DNA of 64,000 bases from Pseudotabrizicola algicola (GCF_010915705.1 NZ_JAAIKE010000008.1:36492-100491), one strand, 5' to 3'. Shown: positions 16,740 to 24,471, counted from the stretch's first letter. Program-made: numbers and translations. The notes: generated by a model not told the origin, from the letters alone.

Positions 16740-16971
16740 GTCCGACAGCTCGCTGGCTTAGGTTCCGGTGCTGGACCAGCCTTCCCGCGATCCGCGCCGC
16801 CGCATCGATCTTGGAGAATGGCGCGTTGAGGCTGTGGGCCATTATCTTGTCGCGAACCAGTACGGCAAAGTCCTCCGCGCTCTGCAGTGCTTCGATTTTG
16901 GCCCGCGTGACGATGAGGAGAACGACCCTGCGGCCGCGCGCGCTCGCCGCCTAGCCCGACTGTTTTCATCT
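16740..16971 (-). pseudogene. Frameshifted and truncated small phage gene
   Basis: The ATG at 16971 overlaps the stop of the 16966-17625 gene as ATGA, so a coupled gene once began here. After MKTVGL the frame gives unnatural sequence, but skipping one G in CTAGGCGG continues as RRVVLLIVTRAKIEALQSAEDF, then VLVRDKIMAHSLNAPFSKID, which reads like a real helical protein. The frame then runs into the antisense of the Argonaute-associated nuclease, so its natural 3' end has been lost. Most likely it was truncated when the Argonaute cassette arrived. The family is not recognised. Confidence 0.45.
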
Positions 16972-17625
16972 CTGCTCCCACGGCGCGGCCTTCGGCATCG
17001 CGGGCGTCACACCGACTTCTCGCAGCATCCCGCCAGCGATCAGCCCGTCCCGGACCCATCCCAACGCACACCACCAAGCCTGGTAGCCGCGCCGCGCGGC
17101 TTCGATTTGGCCGGGATCCGGCTTGAACGTCACCGGACAGGCTCGAACCTCCACGCTCCGCCACTTCCCTCTCAGCAGTACGCGCTCGGTGCCGACTACG
17201 ACGCTAACGGCGCGGTCACCATGCCGGTTGCGCTTGATGTCCACGGGGACACAGCGCGACACTGCACCCGGCAGCCAGTCCGGCGTCAGCCCGGCGCGGG
17301 CCAGTTCCGCCACGCGGATCGCCATGCGTTTGCCACCGAGGCTGTCGGGGAGCCCGGCGACGGTGGCGGCGATCACCTCGGCGTCCTCGTGGGTATAGCC
17401 GCCGATCTTGTGCTGGCCGCCATCGATCTTGCAGCCCAGCGCGGCGCGTTGAAGGAGGACGTATTCGAGACCAAAGCCGAAGCCTTCCTCGGTCACGTCC
17501 TGGGGCAGCGGAAGCTCCAGCTGCGCCTTCTCGACCCGAAACGCCCATTCCAGCGCCGCCTGCACGCCCAGCGCGCGCTTGATCTTGGTGCCGCCCGCGC
17601 GCCCGATCCGCCCCTGGACGCTCAT
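16966..17625 (-). CDS. Hypothetical phage protein
   Basis: A 219-residue protein with no family I can name. It begins MSVQGRIGRAGGTKIKRALGVQAALEWAF and carries EKAQLELPLPQDVTEEGFGFGLEYVLLQRAALGCKIDGG, a pattern seen in uncharacterised Rhodobacterales prophage proteins. The C-terminal half includes DIKRNRHGDRAVSVVV and PDPGQIEAARRGYQAWWCALGWVRDGL. It lies directly downstream of the cytosine methyltransferase in the leftward early operon and was followed by a now broken coupled gene. A role in replication or modification is only inferred from position. Confidence 0.7.
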   Translation of the reverse strand: MSVQGRIGRAGGTKIKRALGVQAALEWAFRVEKAQLELPLPQDVTEEGFGFGLEYVLLQRAALGCKIDGGQHKIGGYTHEDAEVIAATVAGLPDSLGGKRMAIRVAELARAGLTPDWLPGAVSRCVPVDIKRNRHGDRAVSVVVGTERVLLRGKWRSVEVRACPVTFKPDPGQIEAARRGYQAWWCALGWVRDGLIAGGMLREVGVTPAMPKAAPWEQR

Positions 17626-17637
17626 GGCTTCAATCCT

Positions 17638-18795
17638 TCAAGGAAATCCATCTGCGCCGGGCGTTGGGCGGCCTCCGTCGGCCGCCAGATCCACGGGCCC
17701 GAGGCCATGGGCAGCTGCGAGAGAGCGCCACGCATGTGCTGCTGCCAGAGGGTGAACTCCGTTGCCGAGCAGGCGCAGAGCGCGTGCCCGATGGGCCAGC
17801 CCATCAGCCATCCGACGAAGAGCGGGTTCAGCCGCCGCCGCGACCGGCCCTTCAGGATCCGTCGCGAGGTGGCGCGCCCATGCGAGGCAATCATCGAAGC
17901 CCAGAGCGGGCGCGAGATCGGGGCGTGCGGCGAGGATCGCGCGCCATGCATCGTGGTCGCCGGGTCCGGGCGGGTGAAGCCCTGCTCCGCCCGGTAGTGC
18001 AGGATGTCCATCCGGGACTTTCCGTCGGTGCGGGTGATGCTTGCCTCCGAACTGCCCTTCCAGTTCTGCGCGGCTGGCGTCGGCCATTGCGCTGCCTGCG
18101 CGGGCAGGGGTGGCGTCCCGCCCGAGCCATAGCTCTGCCCGGGCCCGCCCTTCGCGCCATCCGTCGCCTTGGGCGTCGACCAGCTGGTGATGCCCAGCGC
18201 CAGCGCCTCGGCCTTCCGGGTGAAGTCGCTGTTCCCGGCCGGGTTGTAGCTGGCCGTTCCGGGGTGCAGGCTCATCGGTGTGGGCCAGGATGAAGATTCG
18301 CAACCGCTGGTGCGGCGCACCGACTTCAGCCGCGCTGAACAGACCCGCCGCAGGCGTGTAGCCCAGTCCCCAAAGCTCTCGCAGGACGGTCTCGAGCCCG
18401 AGGGTGACGTGCCCGGCGACGTTTTCCAGGAACACCCATTCGGGGCGGAGCTCAAAGATGACCCGGGCGACCTCGGGCCAGAGATGGCGGGGGTCGCCGG
18501 TTCCACCGCGCTTTCCGGCCGCGCTGAAGGGCTGGCAGGGATATCCGGCAAGCACCGTGTCGAAAGCCCCGCGGAAAGGCCTTGCGTCGAAGCTGCGCAG
18601 ATCGGTCCAGATCGGGGCTGGGGCGAAATACCCCGCGCACTGGGCGGCGATGAGGACGGCACGGGGCCAGTCCTCCCATTCGACAAAGGCGCGGGTGTGA
18701 TAGCCGGGCTCGGCGAGCATGAGGCCCATATCCAGGCCTCCGCCGCCTGCGCAGAGAGACAATCCGTGCCGGGGACGTGACACCATGCCATTCAC
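17638..18795 (-). CDS. C5-cytosine DNA methyltransferase, with a second long overlapping frame
   Basis: A 385-residue C5-cytosine methyltransferase. Motif I is SLCAGGGGLDMGL, motif IV PCQPFSAAG with catalytic Cys87, motif VI ENV (124-126), motif VIII QRLRIF (163-168), and a motif X-like LLGNGVHPLAAAHAW lies near the end. A second frame (17622-18791) is open across the same DNA; its product (SSWPTPMSLHPGT, then LNPLFVGWLMGWPIG and CSATEFTLWQQHMRGAL) also resembles a family of phage methylase C-terminal regions. The start is a GTG overlapping the upstream stop (GTGA), or ATG at 18786. It probably modifies phage DNA against restriction. Confidence 0.85.
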   Translation of the reverse strand: MNGMVSRPRHGLSLCAGGGGLDMGLMLAEPGYHTRAFVEWEDWPRAVLIAAQCAGYFAPAPIWTDLRSFDARPFRGAFDTVLAGYPCQPFSAAGKRGGTGDPRHLWPEVARVIFELRPEWVFLENVAGHVTLGLETVLRELWGLGYTPAAGLFSAAEVGAPHQRLRIFILAHTDEPAPRNGQLQPGREQRLHPEGRGAGAGHHQLVDAQGDGWREGRARAELWLGRDATPARAGSAMADASRAELEGQFGGKHHPHRRKVPDGHPALPGGAGLHPPGPGDHDAWRAILAARPDLAPALGFDDCLAWARHLATDPEGPVAAAAEPALRRMADGLAHRARALRLLGNGVHPLAAAHAWRSLAAAHGLGPVDLAADGGRPTPGADGFP

Positions 18796-19829
18796 CGCAC
18801 CCCCCGTTCGCGCAATCGCTCGGGCGTGACCAGTCCCCGGGTCAGCATCGCGTCGCGCATGGTGTTGCTGATCGTACTGGGCGGCAGGAACCGGTCGGAG
18901 TTCACAAGATCCGCGTAGAAGGCCGCGAGCTCATCGTCGCTGGGCCGGGGGCCCTCGTCGCGCTTGCGGCGCCGGGTCTCGCCGTTGCCGGTTCCCGGAC
19001 CCTTCTGCGGAATCGCTGCGCCGGTCTGCTTCAGGCGCTGGGCAGCGCGCTGTATGGCACGATCAAGGGCTTTCGGCCCGTCCGGCGGTTCGGGATGATC
19101 GCGCCGTGACGCCTCGGCGACCGCGAGGATCGCGTCCACGTCGAGACCCAGGTCGTCGCGCCAGCGGCGGACATGCTCGCGCGGCGGCCAGCCCTGCCAC
19201 CAGCCGGGCAGGGCAGTCGGATCGAGGCCCAGCGCTCGGAGCAGCTCCCCGAAGAATTCCTCGGAGATGGCCTCGCGCGCCTGCGCGCCCTCCTCCTCCT
19301 TTACTGGTTTACTTAGAGGTTCCCTTACAGGGTTAGTGTCCGGATTCCGGACACGGCTTTCGGCATTTTCCGGACACGGGTCGGGGTCAGAATCGGACAC
19401 GGGACGGGCGCAACACCCGTGTCCAGTTTCCGGACACGGTCTGAGCTCGACAGGCGCATCGTCCTCGAAAGGCGCTGGTTCTGCGCAGGTTTCTCCGTCG
19501 TCTGCCTCTCCATGTCCGGTTTCCGGACACGGGTCTGGCACATGCGGTGTGAAGCCCGGCTCGAAGCCCAGAATGTAGCGGGTCGGCATCTGCCGCTTGG
19601 TGACAGGATGCAGGCGCGGAACACGGCGCAGGAGCCCGGCCGCCTCGAGCTGGCCAAGGTGTTCGTTCAGCGTCGAGCGGCTGATTTCGCAATCCTCGGC
19701 CAGCCGATCCTGCGAGGGAAAGCAGCCATAGTCCGGATTGAAACGATCACACAGATGCCAGAGCACGATCTTGGTGGTCGGCTTCAGCCCGCGCTGCTTG
19801 ATGGCCCAGTTGGTGGCCTCGTGGCTCAT
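18792..19829 (-). CDS. Winged-helix replication initiator-like protein
   Basis: A 345-residue protein with an N-terminal helix-turn-helix (residues 1-75: NWAIKQRGLKPTTKIVLWHL, FPSQDRLAEDCEISRSTLNEHLGQLEAAGLL) typical of phage replication proteins. A Cys/Pro/Glu-rich linker is followed by a C-terminal region (EEFFGELLRALGLDPTALPGWW, then SDRFLPPSTISNTMRDAMLTRGL). The linker DNA contains a cluster of direct and inverted repeats (see 19336-19530), as in lambda O, where the origin is inside the initiator gene. The ATG at 19829 overlaps the VRR-NUC stop by 4 nt. A longer open frame upstream is a shadow of the VRR-NUC gene. Confidence 0.75.
   Translation of the reverse strand: MSHEATNWAIKQRGLKPTTKIVLWHLCDRFNPDYGCFPSQDRLAEDCEISRSTLNEHLGQLEAAGLLRRVPRLHPVTKRQMPTRYILGFEPGFTPHVPDPCPETGHGEADDGETCAEPAPFEDDAPVELRPCPETGHGCCARPVSDSDPDPCPENAESRVRNPDTNPVREPLSKPVKEEEGAQAREAISEEFFGELLRALGLDPTALPGWWQGWPPREHVRRWRDDLGLDVDAILAVAEASRRDHPEPPDGPKALDRAIQRAAQRLKQTGAAIPQKGPGTGNGETRRRKRDEGPRPSDDELAAFYADLVNSDRFLPPSTISNTMRDAMLTRGLVTPERLRERGVR
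19336..19530. repeat. Iteron-like cluster within the replication gene, candidate origin
   Basis: The core TCCGGACACGG recurs about five times. A perfect 19-bp palindrome GTGTCCGGATTCCGGACAC lies at 19336-19354, with further copies at 19368-19377, 19393-19400, 19419-19437 (paired half-sites) and 19512-19530 (near-palindrome). In the protein these copies are read in all three frames (CPETGHG, RVRNPDT, RPVSDSD), so the repetition is conserved at the DNA rather than the protein level. This is the arrangement of an in-gene origin with iterons for the encoded initiator. Confidence 0.6.
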
Positions 19830-20221
19830 GGCGCGGGCCTCCGCACCGGAGCCGCGACACGCGTGGTGAACCCATGGTCCGCCAGCGCGCCCAACGCGTC
19901 GTCGAGCGAGCGAACCAGCGCCCAGCCATGGCCCTGCGCCAGCACGGCATCGCGAAACGCCTCCTGCGTTGGGCTTAGCCGCCCCTTGAGGGATTTCAGC
20001 TCGAGGAACAGCACGCGCCCGTCGCAGAAAACCATCAGATCGGCGAAGCCGGGATGGACGCCCATGCCGACCAAGATCGCCTGGCGCTTGGCGCCGCGCG
20101 GGCCGGCCTCGGTGACCTCGTTGGCGCAATGGTGAATGATCGCTGATCGGGGCAGGGCAAAGCGCAGGGCCTGCACCACTGCGCGCTGCAGATCGGCCTC
20201 GGGTGTGCCTCGGCGCTTCAT
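19826..20221 (-). CDS. VRR-NUC domain nuclease
   Basis: A 131-residue stand-alone VRR-NUC nuclease of the PD-(D/E)XK superfamily, a type common in phage replication clusters and thought to act on branched or flapped DNA. Motifs: HPGFADLMVF with Asp61, LFLELKS with Glu74 and Lys76, and the downstream Gln86 (SPTQEAF). It overlaps both neighbours by 4 nt (ATGA junctions), marking an operon with the replication protein and the small gene upstream. Confidence 0.88.
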   Translation of the reverse strand: MKRRGTPEADLQRAVVQALRFALPRSAIIHHCANEVTEAGPRGAKRQAILVGMGVHPGFADLMVFCDGRVLFLELKSLKGRLSPTQEAFRDAVLAQGHGWALVRSLDDALGALADHGFTTRVAAPVRRPAP

Positions 20222-20487
20222 CGGCGCACCTCGGGATCCGGCCGGTGGCGCCCAGCGCGCCCGGGCGATCGGGCATCAAGGACCACGAGCAGGATCCGCG
20301 CGTCCTCGCGCTCGGCCGGGGTCTCGCCATGCTGGACCAGCACATTGCAGGCGAGTCGGATCAGATGGTCGGAGTGGTTCACGACGTCGGCGACGACGAT
20401 ACGGGCCTCGCGCAGCCGCTCGTCGATCCAGTCCTGGCGCACCTCGTCGCGCTGGGCGCGCTTGCGGAAGGGCAGGGGGATGGTCAT
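20218..20487 (-). CDS. Hypothetical small phage protein
   Basis: An 89-residue protein: basic N-terminus (PLPFRKRAQRDEVRQDWIDERLREARIVVADVVNHSDHLIRLACNVL) and a basic C-terminal tail. It is predicted helical and I do not recognise a family. Overlapping ATGA junctions link it to the HTH gene upstream and VRR-NUC downstream, so it belongs to the leftward early/replication operon. Confidence 0.65.
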   Translation of the reverse strand: MTIPLPFRKRAQRDEVRQDWIDERLREARIVVADVVNHSDHLIRLACNVLVQHGETPAEREDARILLVVLDARSPGRAGRHRPDPEVRR

Positions 20488-20729
20488 CGCCGCGCCCCCG
20501 CGCGCCGGGGAGCGGGCGCTTCCTGCTGCATGAGCCAGTCCTGCACCGCGTCGCGGCGGTAGTAGATCTTCCGCCCTGCCCGCACGCAGGGTGGCCCGAA
20601 GCGCAGCTTCTCCCAGCGATGCAGGGTTTCGACGGTGACCCCGAGCTCAAGGGCGAGGTCGAGGCGGCTGATCCACCCGCTCATCAGACGTGGCGCGCTG
20701 GATCTGGGGGAGGTTCCAAGTTCTGTCAT
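20484..20729 (-). CDS. AlpA/MerR-like helix-turn-helix protein
   Basis: An 81-residue DNA-binding protein. ISRLDLALELGVTVETLHRWEKLRFGPPCVRAGRKIYYRRDAVQDWL is a classic AlpA/excisionase-type winged helix-turn-helix. The ATG at 20729 was chosen because AGGAGA sits just upstream; an earlier in-frame ATG at 20747 lacks this. It is the first gene of the leftward early operon and faces the integrase across a repeat-rich gap. It is a good candidate for the early regulator or excisionase of P1. Confidence 0.78.
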   Translation of the reverse strand: MTELGTSPRSSAPRLMSGWISRLDLALELGVTVETLHRWEKLRFGPPCVRAGRKIYYRRDAVQDWLMQQEAPAPRRAGARR

Positions 20730-21331
20730 CCGGTCTCTCCTGGTCATCGCCCGGCATGGGCAGAGTTCAGGACTTCAGAAGCGCAGAGCCGGAAGGGTGG
20801 CGGGAAGGCGGAGACCGGCGGTGATGCGATAGATGCTTGCCGGTCATTGATATCGCTGGAGTTTTCGAGGAAATGGGGTCGCGCAGGCGTTTGCAGCCGA
20901 CAGTGCGAGAAGGGCGCTTGCGGTGCCGCGTGGCAATCCGGGGGCAGTTAGAGCAGCCGATTTACAGGCTTTCGCTGTGTTTTACCGATACTGGCGGGCA
21001 TCCGTGCGCATTGAGCCAACCGGCAAAGGGTCGAAACCCTTGCCGGTCATTGATTTCAAATGGAATTTACAGATTCTGTGAGGATTCCAGACGGGTTCTA
21101 CGCTGGCAGCGGACCTTGGTACCGGCCTCATGACGATCCCGCCGAACGAATTCACGGCAGATTCGCCCTTGGCGACCTGCGTGAACGGCCAGTTTCTCTA
21201 ATGAATTCAACGACCGGCAGCGATCCGGCGCATCACTGCCGGTCACCGCCTGTGCGCCACCCCTCGGCGCATGCTTCGCTTGATAAGCCTGCGCATCTAC
21301 GCCTGTGTCATGCGCAGAAGGAGGCGTGCGC
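20730..21331. promoter_or_regulatory. Repeat-rich control region between HTH gene and integrase (P1)
   Basis: About 600 nt without a gene. The 17-nt motif TGCCGGTCATTGATATC occurs at 20838-20854, again with one change at 21041-21057, and inverted with two or three changes at 21203-21219. A strong hairpin (CCGGCAAAGGGT / ACCCTTGCCGG) covers 21019-21045, adjoining the second copy. CTGCGCAT and ATGCGCAG form an 8-bp inverted repeat (21289-21296 / 21310-21317) just upstream of the integrase ribosome site. These are probable operators or integrase/excisionase sites for the early and integrase promoters. Confidence 0.5.
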
Positions 21332-22591
21332 ATGGTCAAGAGATTGCGATTGAACGACAAAACCGTTCGGGAACAGATCCCGGAAGAGGATCGGGACTAC
21401 CAGGTCTTCGACACCGAGATCCGCGGGCTCTCCATCCGTGTCATGCGCTCGGGGGAGCGGTCCTTTGTGCTGGACTATCGCTTCGCGGGGCGGCAGCGCC
21501 GCATGGTGATCGGACGCTGGCCGGAATGGAGCGTGACGGCGGCCCGCGAGCGGGCGCGCGAGTTGCGCCGCCAGATCGATGAAGGTACCGACCCGCTGGG
21601 CGAACGCGGCGCGCTGCGTGAGGCGCCTCGGTTCAAGGACATGATCGATCGCTATCTGGCCGAACATGCGTCGACGCTGGCCCCGTTGAGTGCGTCCGAC
21701 CATCGCTCGTTTCTGACCAAGCTGGTCGCCCCGCATTGGGGCAACAAGCTGGTGACCGAGATCACCCCGCAGGACGTGACGAAGCTTCTGAACATCATCG
21801 CGCAGGGAAGGGCGCGTCCGTCGAAGGCGAAGCCCAACAACCGCGCGCGCAAGCTGAAGGGGAAGAAACCAACGCCCGTCCGCGCAAACCGGATCGGCGA
21901 GGTACTGCGCAAGATGTTCAACCTCGCCATCCAGTGGGGATGGCGCGCTGACAATCCTGCCTCGGGGTTCAAGAAGCGCGTCGAGACCGCGCGCGAGCGC
22001 TTCCTCTCACACGAGGAAATCCGCAGGCTGGCCGACGTGCTGGACGCGGCTGAGGACCAGCGTGCCGCCGGCATCATCCGGATCTGCATGCTGACCGGCG
22101 CCCGCGTAGGAGAGGTCCGCCAGGCGCGGTTCGAGCAGTTCAACCTCGAACTCGGGATCTGGTCGAAACCAGCGGCGACCACCAAGCAGCGCAAGACCCA
22201 CCGGGTTCCGATCTCGGCCGATGTCGCGGCCATCGTTCGGCAGCGGGCGCTCGTGGTGCGCAAGGGCAACCCATGGCTCTTCCCCGGCGATGTGCCGGGC
22301 CAGCCCGTCAAGGAAATCCGCCGCTTCTGGATCAAGGTGCAGCGGGAGGCGAACCTGCCCGATGTGCGCATCCATGATCTGCGCCACACCTTCGCGTCGC
22401 TGCTGGTCAGCGGCGGGGCCTCGCTCGAGATGATCGGGAAACTGCTCGGACACAGCCAGATGCAGACGACCCTGCGCTACGCGCATCTGATGGACTCGCC
22501 CCTGCGCGCCGGGGTCGATGCCGTGGCCGGGATGCTCCGGCCACGCCCGAAGATCGTTCATGATGCCGATGCGAAGTCCAGGCCCGCCTGA
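21332..22591 (+). CDS. Tyrosine-type integrase (P1)
   Basis: A 419-residue site-specific tyrosine recombinase with an N-terminal arm-binding DUF4102-like part (residues 1-100: VFDTEIRGLSIRVMRSGERSFVLDYRF), a core-binding domain and a catalytic domain. The catalytic set is visible: Arg258 (TGARVGEV), a Lys near 288, His348 and Arg351 (HDLRH), His374 (LGHSQ) and Tyr383 (LRYAHL). A long basic insertion (ARPSKAKPNNRARKLKGKKPTP) lies in the core-binding domain. AAGGAGG is 7 nt before the ATG at 21332. It is the rightmost P1 gene, so an attachment site should lie near it, but no tRNA copy is seen. Confidence 0.93.
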   Translation: MVKRLRLNDKTVREQIPEEDRDYQVFDTEIRGLSIRVMRSGERSFVLDYRFAGRQRRMVIGRWPEWSVTAARERARELRRQIDEGTDPLGERGALREAPRFKDMIDRYLAEHASTLAPLSASDHRSFLTKLVAPHWGNKLVTEITPQDVTKLLNIIAQGRARPSKAKPNNRARKLKGKKPTPVRANRIGEVLRKMFNLAIQWGWRADNPASGFKKRVETARERFLSHEEIRRLADVLDAAEDQRAAGIIRICMLTGARVGEVRQARFEQFNLELGIWSKPAATTKQRKTHRVPISADVAAIVRQRALVVRKGNPWLFPGDVPGQPVKEIRRFWIKVQREANLPDVRIHDLRHTFASLLVSGGASLEMIGKLLGHSQMQTTLRYAHLMDSPLRAGVDAVAGMLRPRPKIVHDADAKSRPA

Positions 22592-22605
22592 GGCGACCCG
22601 CGCGC

Positions 22606-23202
22606 TCAGTTCTCGCCACGCAAGGCGCGCCAGAACGGGCGCAGCCGACGGCGGATGGTGCTCTCGTCGGGAACGTCGCCGCTCTCGGCGACATTGCCGA
22701 ACCACTCCTGCAGCTCTCCGATCAGCTCCGCCTGCGTCGCAGGCAGGCCGTGTTCGTGAATGCGCTTGATCATGGCCACATACATCCCCTCCCAGTCATA
22801 GGGGGAGAGTGCGCCCGTGCCGCCGCCGATGCGGCGCAGCAGATCGTATTCGTCCTCGAACCGCAGCACGTCCTGGCCGCTGATCAGCAGATCGGCGATC
22901 GACACGTCGACCCCGTCGGCCGGCTCGGTGACATAAATCCAGTCGGCCCCCGGATCGGGCTTTACGCGCAGCAGCTTGATGGAGGTGGGCCCGGTGCCGC
23001 TGCGCCGGAAGAGGGGCAACATGTCCATGGGCGAGACGAAGACCTTGCCGGACACCTTGTCGGTTCCGCAGATCGCCAGGGGAATGCCGGTGACAATGTC
23101 CAGCTTGCCCACGGCGGCCCAGCCCGCGATGTCGGCGATGGTGCAGCCCCAACGCGACGCGGTTTCGTGAAGGGTGAAGAATGCTCTCGGTGGTAGTGCC
23201 AT
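22606..23202 (-). CDS. Hypothetical protein with MerR-like N-terminus
   Basis: A 198-residue protein. The N-terminal 60 residues (FTLHETASRWGCTIADIAGWAAVGKLDIVTGIPLAI) resemble a helix-turn-helix that reads like a site-selecting MerR/AlpA fold. The C-terminal segment (DWEGMYVAMIKRIHEHGLPATQAELIGELQEWFGNVAESGDVPDESTIRRRLRPFWRAL) looks like a second DNA-binding region found in prokaryotic proteins near integrases. GGAG precedes the ATG at 23202. It ends 14 nt from the integrase, convergent with it, and is divergent from the WYL regulator. Confidence 0.65.
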   Translation of the reverse strand: MALPPRAFFTLHETASRWGCTIADIAGWAAVGKLDIVTGIPLAICGTDKVSGKVFVSPMDMLPLFRRSGTGPTSIKLLRVKPDPGADWIYVTEPADGVDVSIADLLISGQDVLRFEDEYDLLRRIGGGTGALSPYDWEGMYVAMIKRIHEHGLPATQAELIGELQEWFGNVAESGDVPDESTIRRRLRPFWRALRGEN

Positions 23203-23446
23203 ACTGACTCCAGTTCTCGTTCTGAGTGGGTGCGGCTTGCCACCAGGAGCCGGTGGGGCGCCGCCCGAAGCGCTGACGCGAGGGTGGAAACCTGCAGGCA
23301 CGAGATTGATGAAGGCATGCCTCGACCAGGACGCCGCAGAAGCGCCTGTCAAATTCTTCAATCAATCAGCAACCTTAAGGCGAATCGCCCTCAGATGTAG
23401 TATACCCTGAGCATTACGTCATAAACTGTCGGGGATAGGGGGCCGC
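23203..23446. promoter_or_regulatory. Divergent control region of the hypothetical gene and the WYL regulator
   Basis: 244 nt between two divergent genes. GGCGA-A-TCGCC (23379-23389) is a short palindrome, and CTCAG...CTGAG brackets a GTATAC (about 23390-23411), a plausible regulator site. AGGGGG precedes the WYL ATG. I see no unambiguous -35/-10 pair. Confidence 0.35.
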
Positions 23447-24439
23447 ATGTCGTTTCGGAAGGCACAGGATTTGTTGAAGCTGGCGCGCCTGTCGGCATCG
23501 CGCCATGGCGGAATCAGCGTGAAGGAGGTTGCCGAGGAATTCAGCGTCAACGAGCGCACTGCCCAGCGCATGATCTATGCCCTGAAGGAGGTCTTCCCGA
23601 GCATCTCCCACCAGACCGACAGCGAACGGCGCCGATGGTGGAAGCTGCACGACACGGCCATGATCGGCATGCAGGGCATATACGACCGTGAGCTGGTGGC
23701 GCTCGAGATGAGCATCAGGCGGGCGGAGCGCGAGGGCGCGCTTATGGACGCGGAGGCGCTACAAGCCCTACGCGACCGCTTGATGGCAACGCTTCCCTCG
23801 TCCCACGCGCGACGCGCCGAGGTCGATGCCGAGACGATCCTCGAGGCGAAGGGCTATGCCTGCCGCCCTGGTCCCAAGGTGAAGACCTCGGCCACCGTGA
23901 TGAGCGTCATCGCCGCGGCGCTGAAGGGGCCCTTCCGGCTTGTCGTCTGGTATCAGGGTGCGCAGGACGCCGAGCCGTGCCAGCGCACAGTCGAACCCTA
24001 CGGTCTCCTTCTCGGGACGCGCCACTACCTGATCGCGCGCGACATCGCCAAGGATGAGTGCCTGCGCCGCTTCCGTCTGGACCGCATCGCCGGGGCCGAG
24101 ATCACCATCGAGTGGTTCGAGAAGGACAAGGATTTCGACTTGGAAGCCTACGCGGCGCAATCCTTCGGGTCGTTTCACGCGGACGCAGAGGTCTCCCGGG
24201 TCGTCTGGCGCTTCAGCCCGGCGGCCGCAGCGGCCGCCCGCGAGTTCGAGTTCCACCCCAACCAGGAGATCGTCGAGCACGACGATGGCGGGCTGATCGT
24301 CACCTTCGAGGCCAGCGGCCTCGTCGAGATGGCCTGGCATCTTTACAAGTGGGGTGACGCGGTTGAAGTGGTCGAGCCTGTCGCGCTGAGGGAGATGGTG
24401 GTGGGTTTTCAGAACATATCCATTAAGGTGCTTCCTTGA
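23447..24439 (+). CDS. WYL domain transcriptional regulator
   Basis: A 330-residue regulator with an N-terminal helix-turn-helix (GGISVKEVAEEFSVNERTAQRMIYALKEVFPSI) and a WYL domain around residues 145-225 (FRLVVWYQGAQDAEPCQRTVEPYGLLLGTRHYLIARDIAKDECLRRFRLDRI). A C-terminal WCX-like region follows (EFHPNQEIVEHDDGGLIVTFEASGLVEMAWHLYKWGDAVEVVEP). WYL proteins sense nucleic-acid or nucleotide ligands and often control defence, DNA-damage or mobile-element genes. It is divergent from the hypothetical HTH gene and convergent with the SLC13 permease gene, so its target is uncertain. Confidence 0.88.
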   Translation: MSFRKAQDLLKLARLSASRHGGISVKEVAEEFSVNERTAQRMIYALKEVFPSISHQTDSERRRWWKLHDTAMIGMQGIYDRELVALEMSIRRAEREGALMDAEALQALRDRLMATLPSSHARRAEVDAETILEAKGYACRPGPKVKTSATVMSVIAAALKGPFRLVVWYQGAQDAEPCQRTVEPYGLLLGTRHYLIARDIAKDECLRRFRLDRIAGAEITIEWFEKDKDFDLEAYAAQSFGSFHADAEVSRVVWRFSPAAAAAAREFEFHPNQEIVEHDDGGLIVTFEASGLVEMAWHLYKWGDAVEVVEPVALREMVVGFQNISIKVLP

Positions 24440-24471
24440 GGGAAGAGCGTGGCGCGTATGCGAAGCTCTGA

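Noticed and set aside
16735..16965. Rightward frame continuing past the nuclease gene (from 16768)
   Set aside because: The opposite strand reads as a plausible helical protein after one base shift, and the rightward frame is Arg-rich and without a start signal.
19336..19530. Repeats as a CRISPR array
   Set aside because: Units are short, palindromic and irregularly spaced inside a coding gene, and no cas genes are present. No CRISPR was seen elsewhere in the window.
21332..22620. P1 right attachment site directly after the integrase
   Set aside because: No tRNA fragment or duplicated core could be found near 22.6 kb, and the left end of P1 is outside the window.
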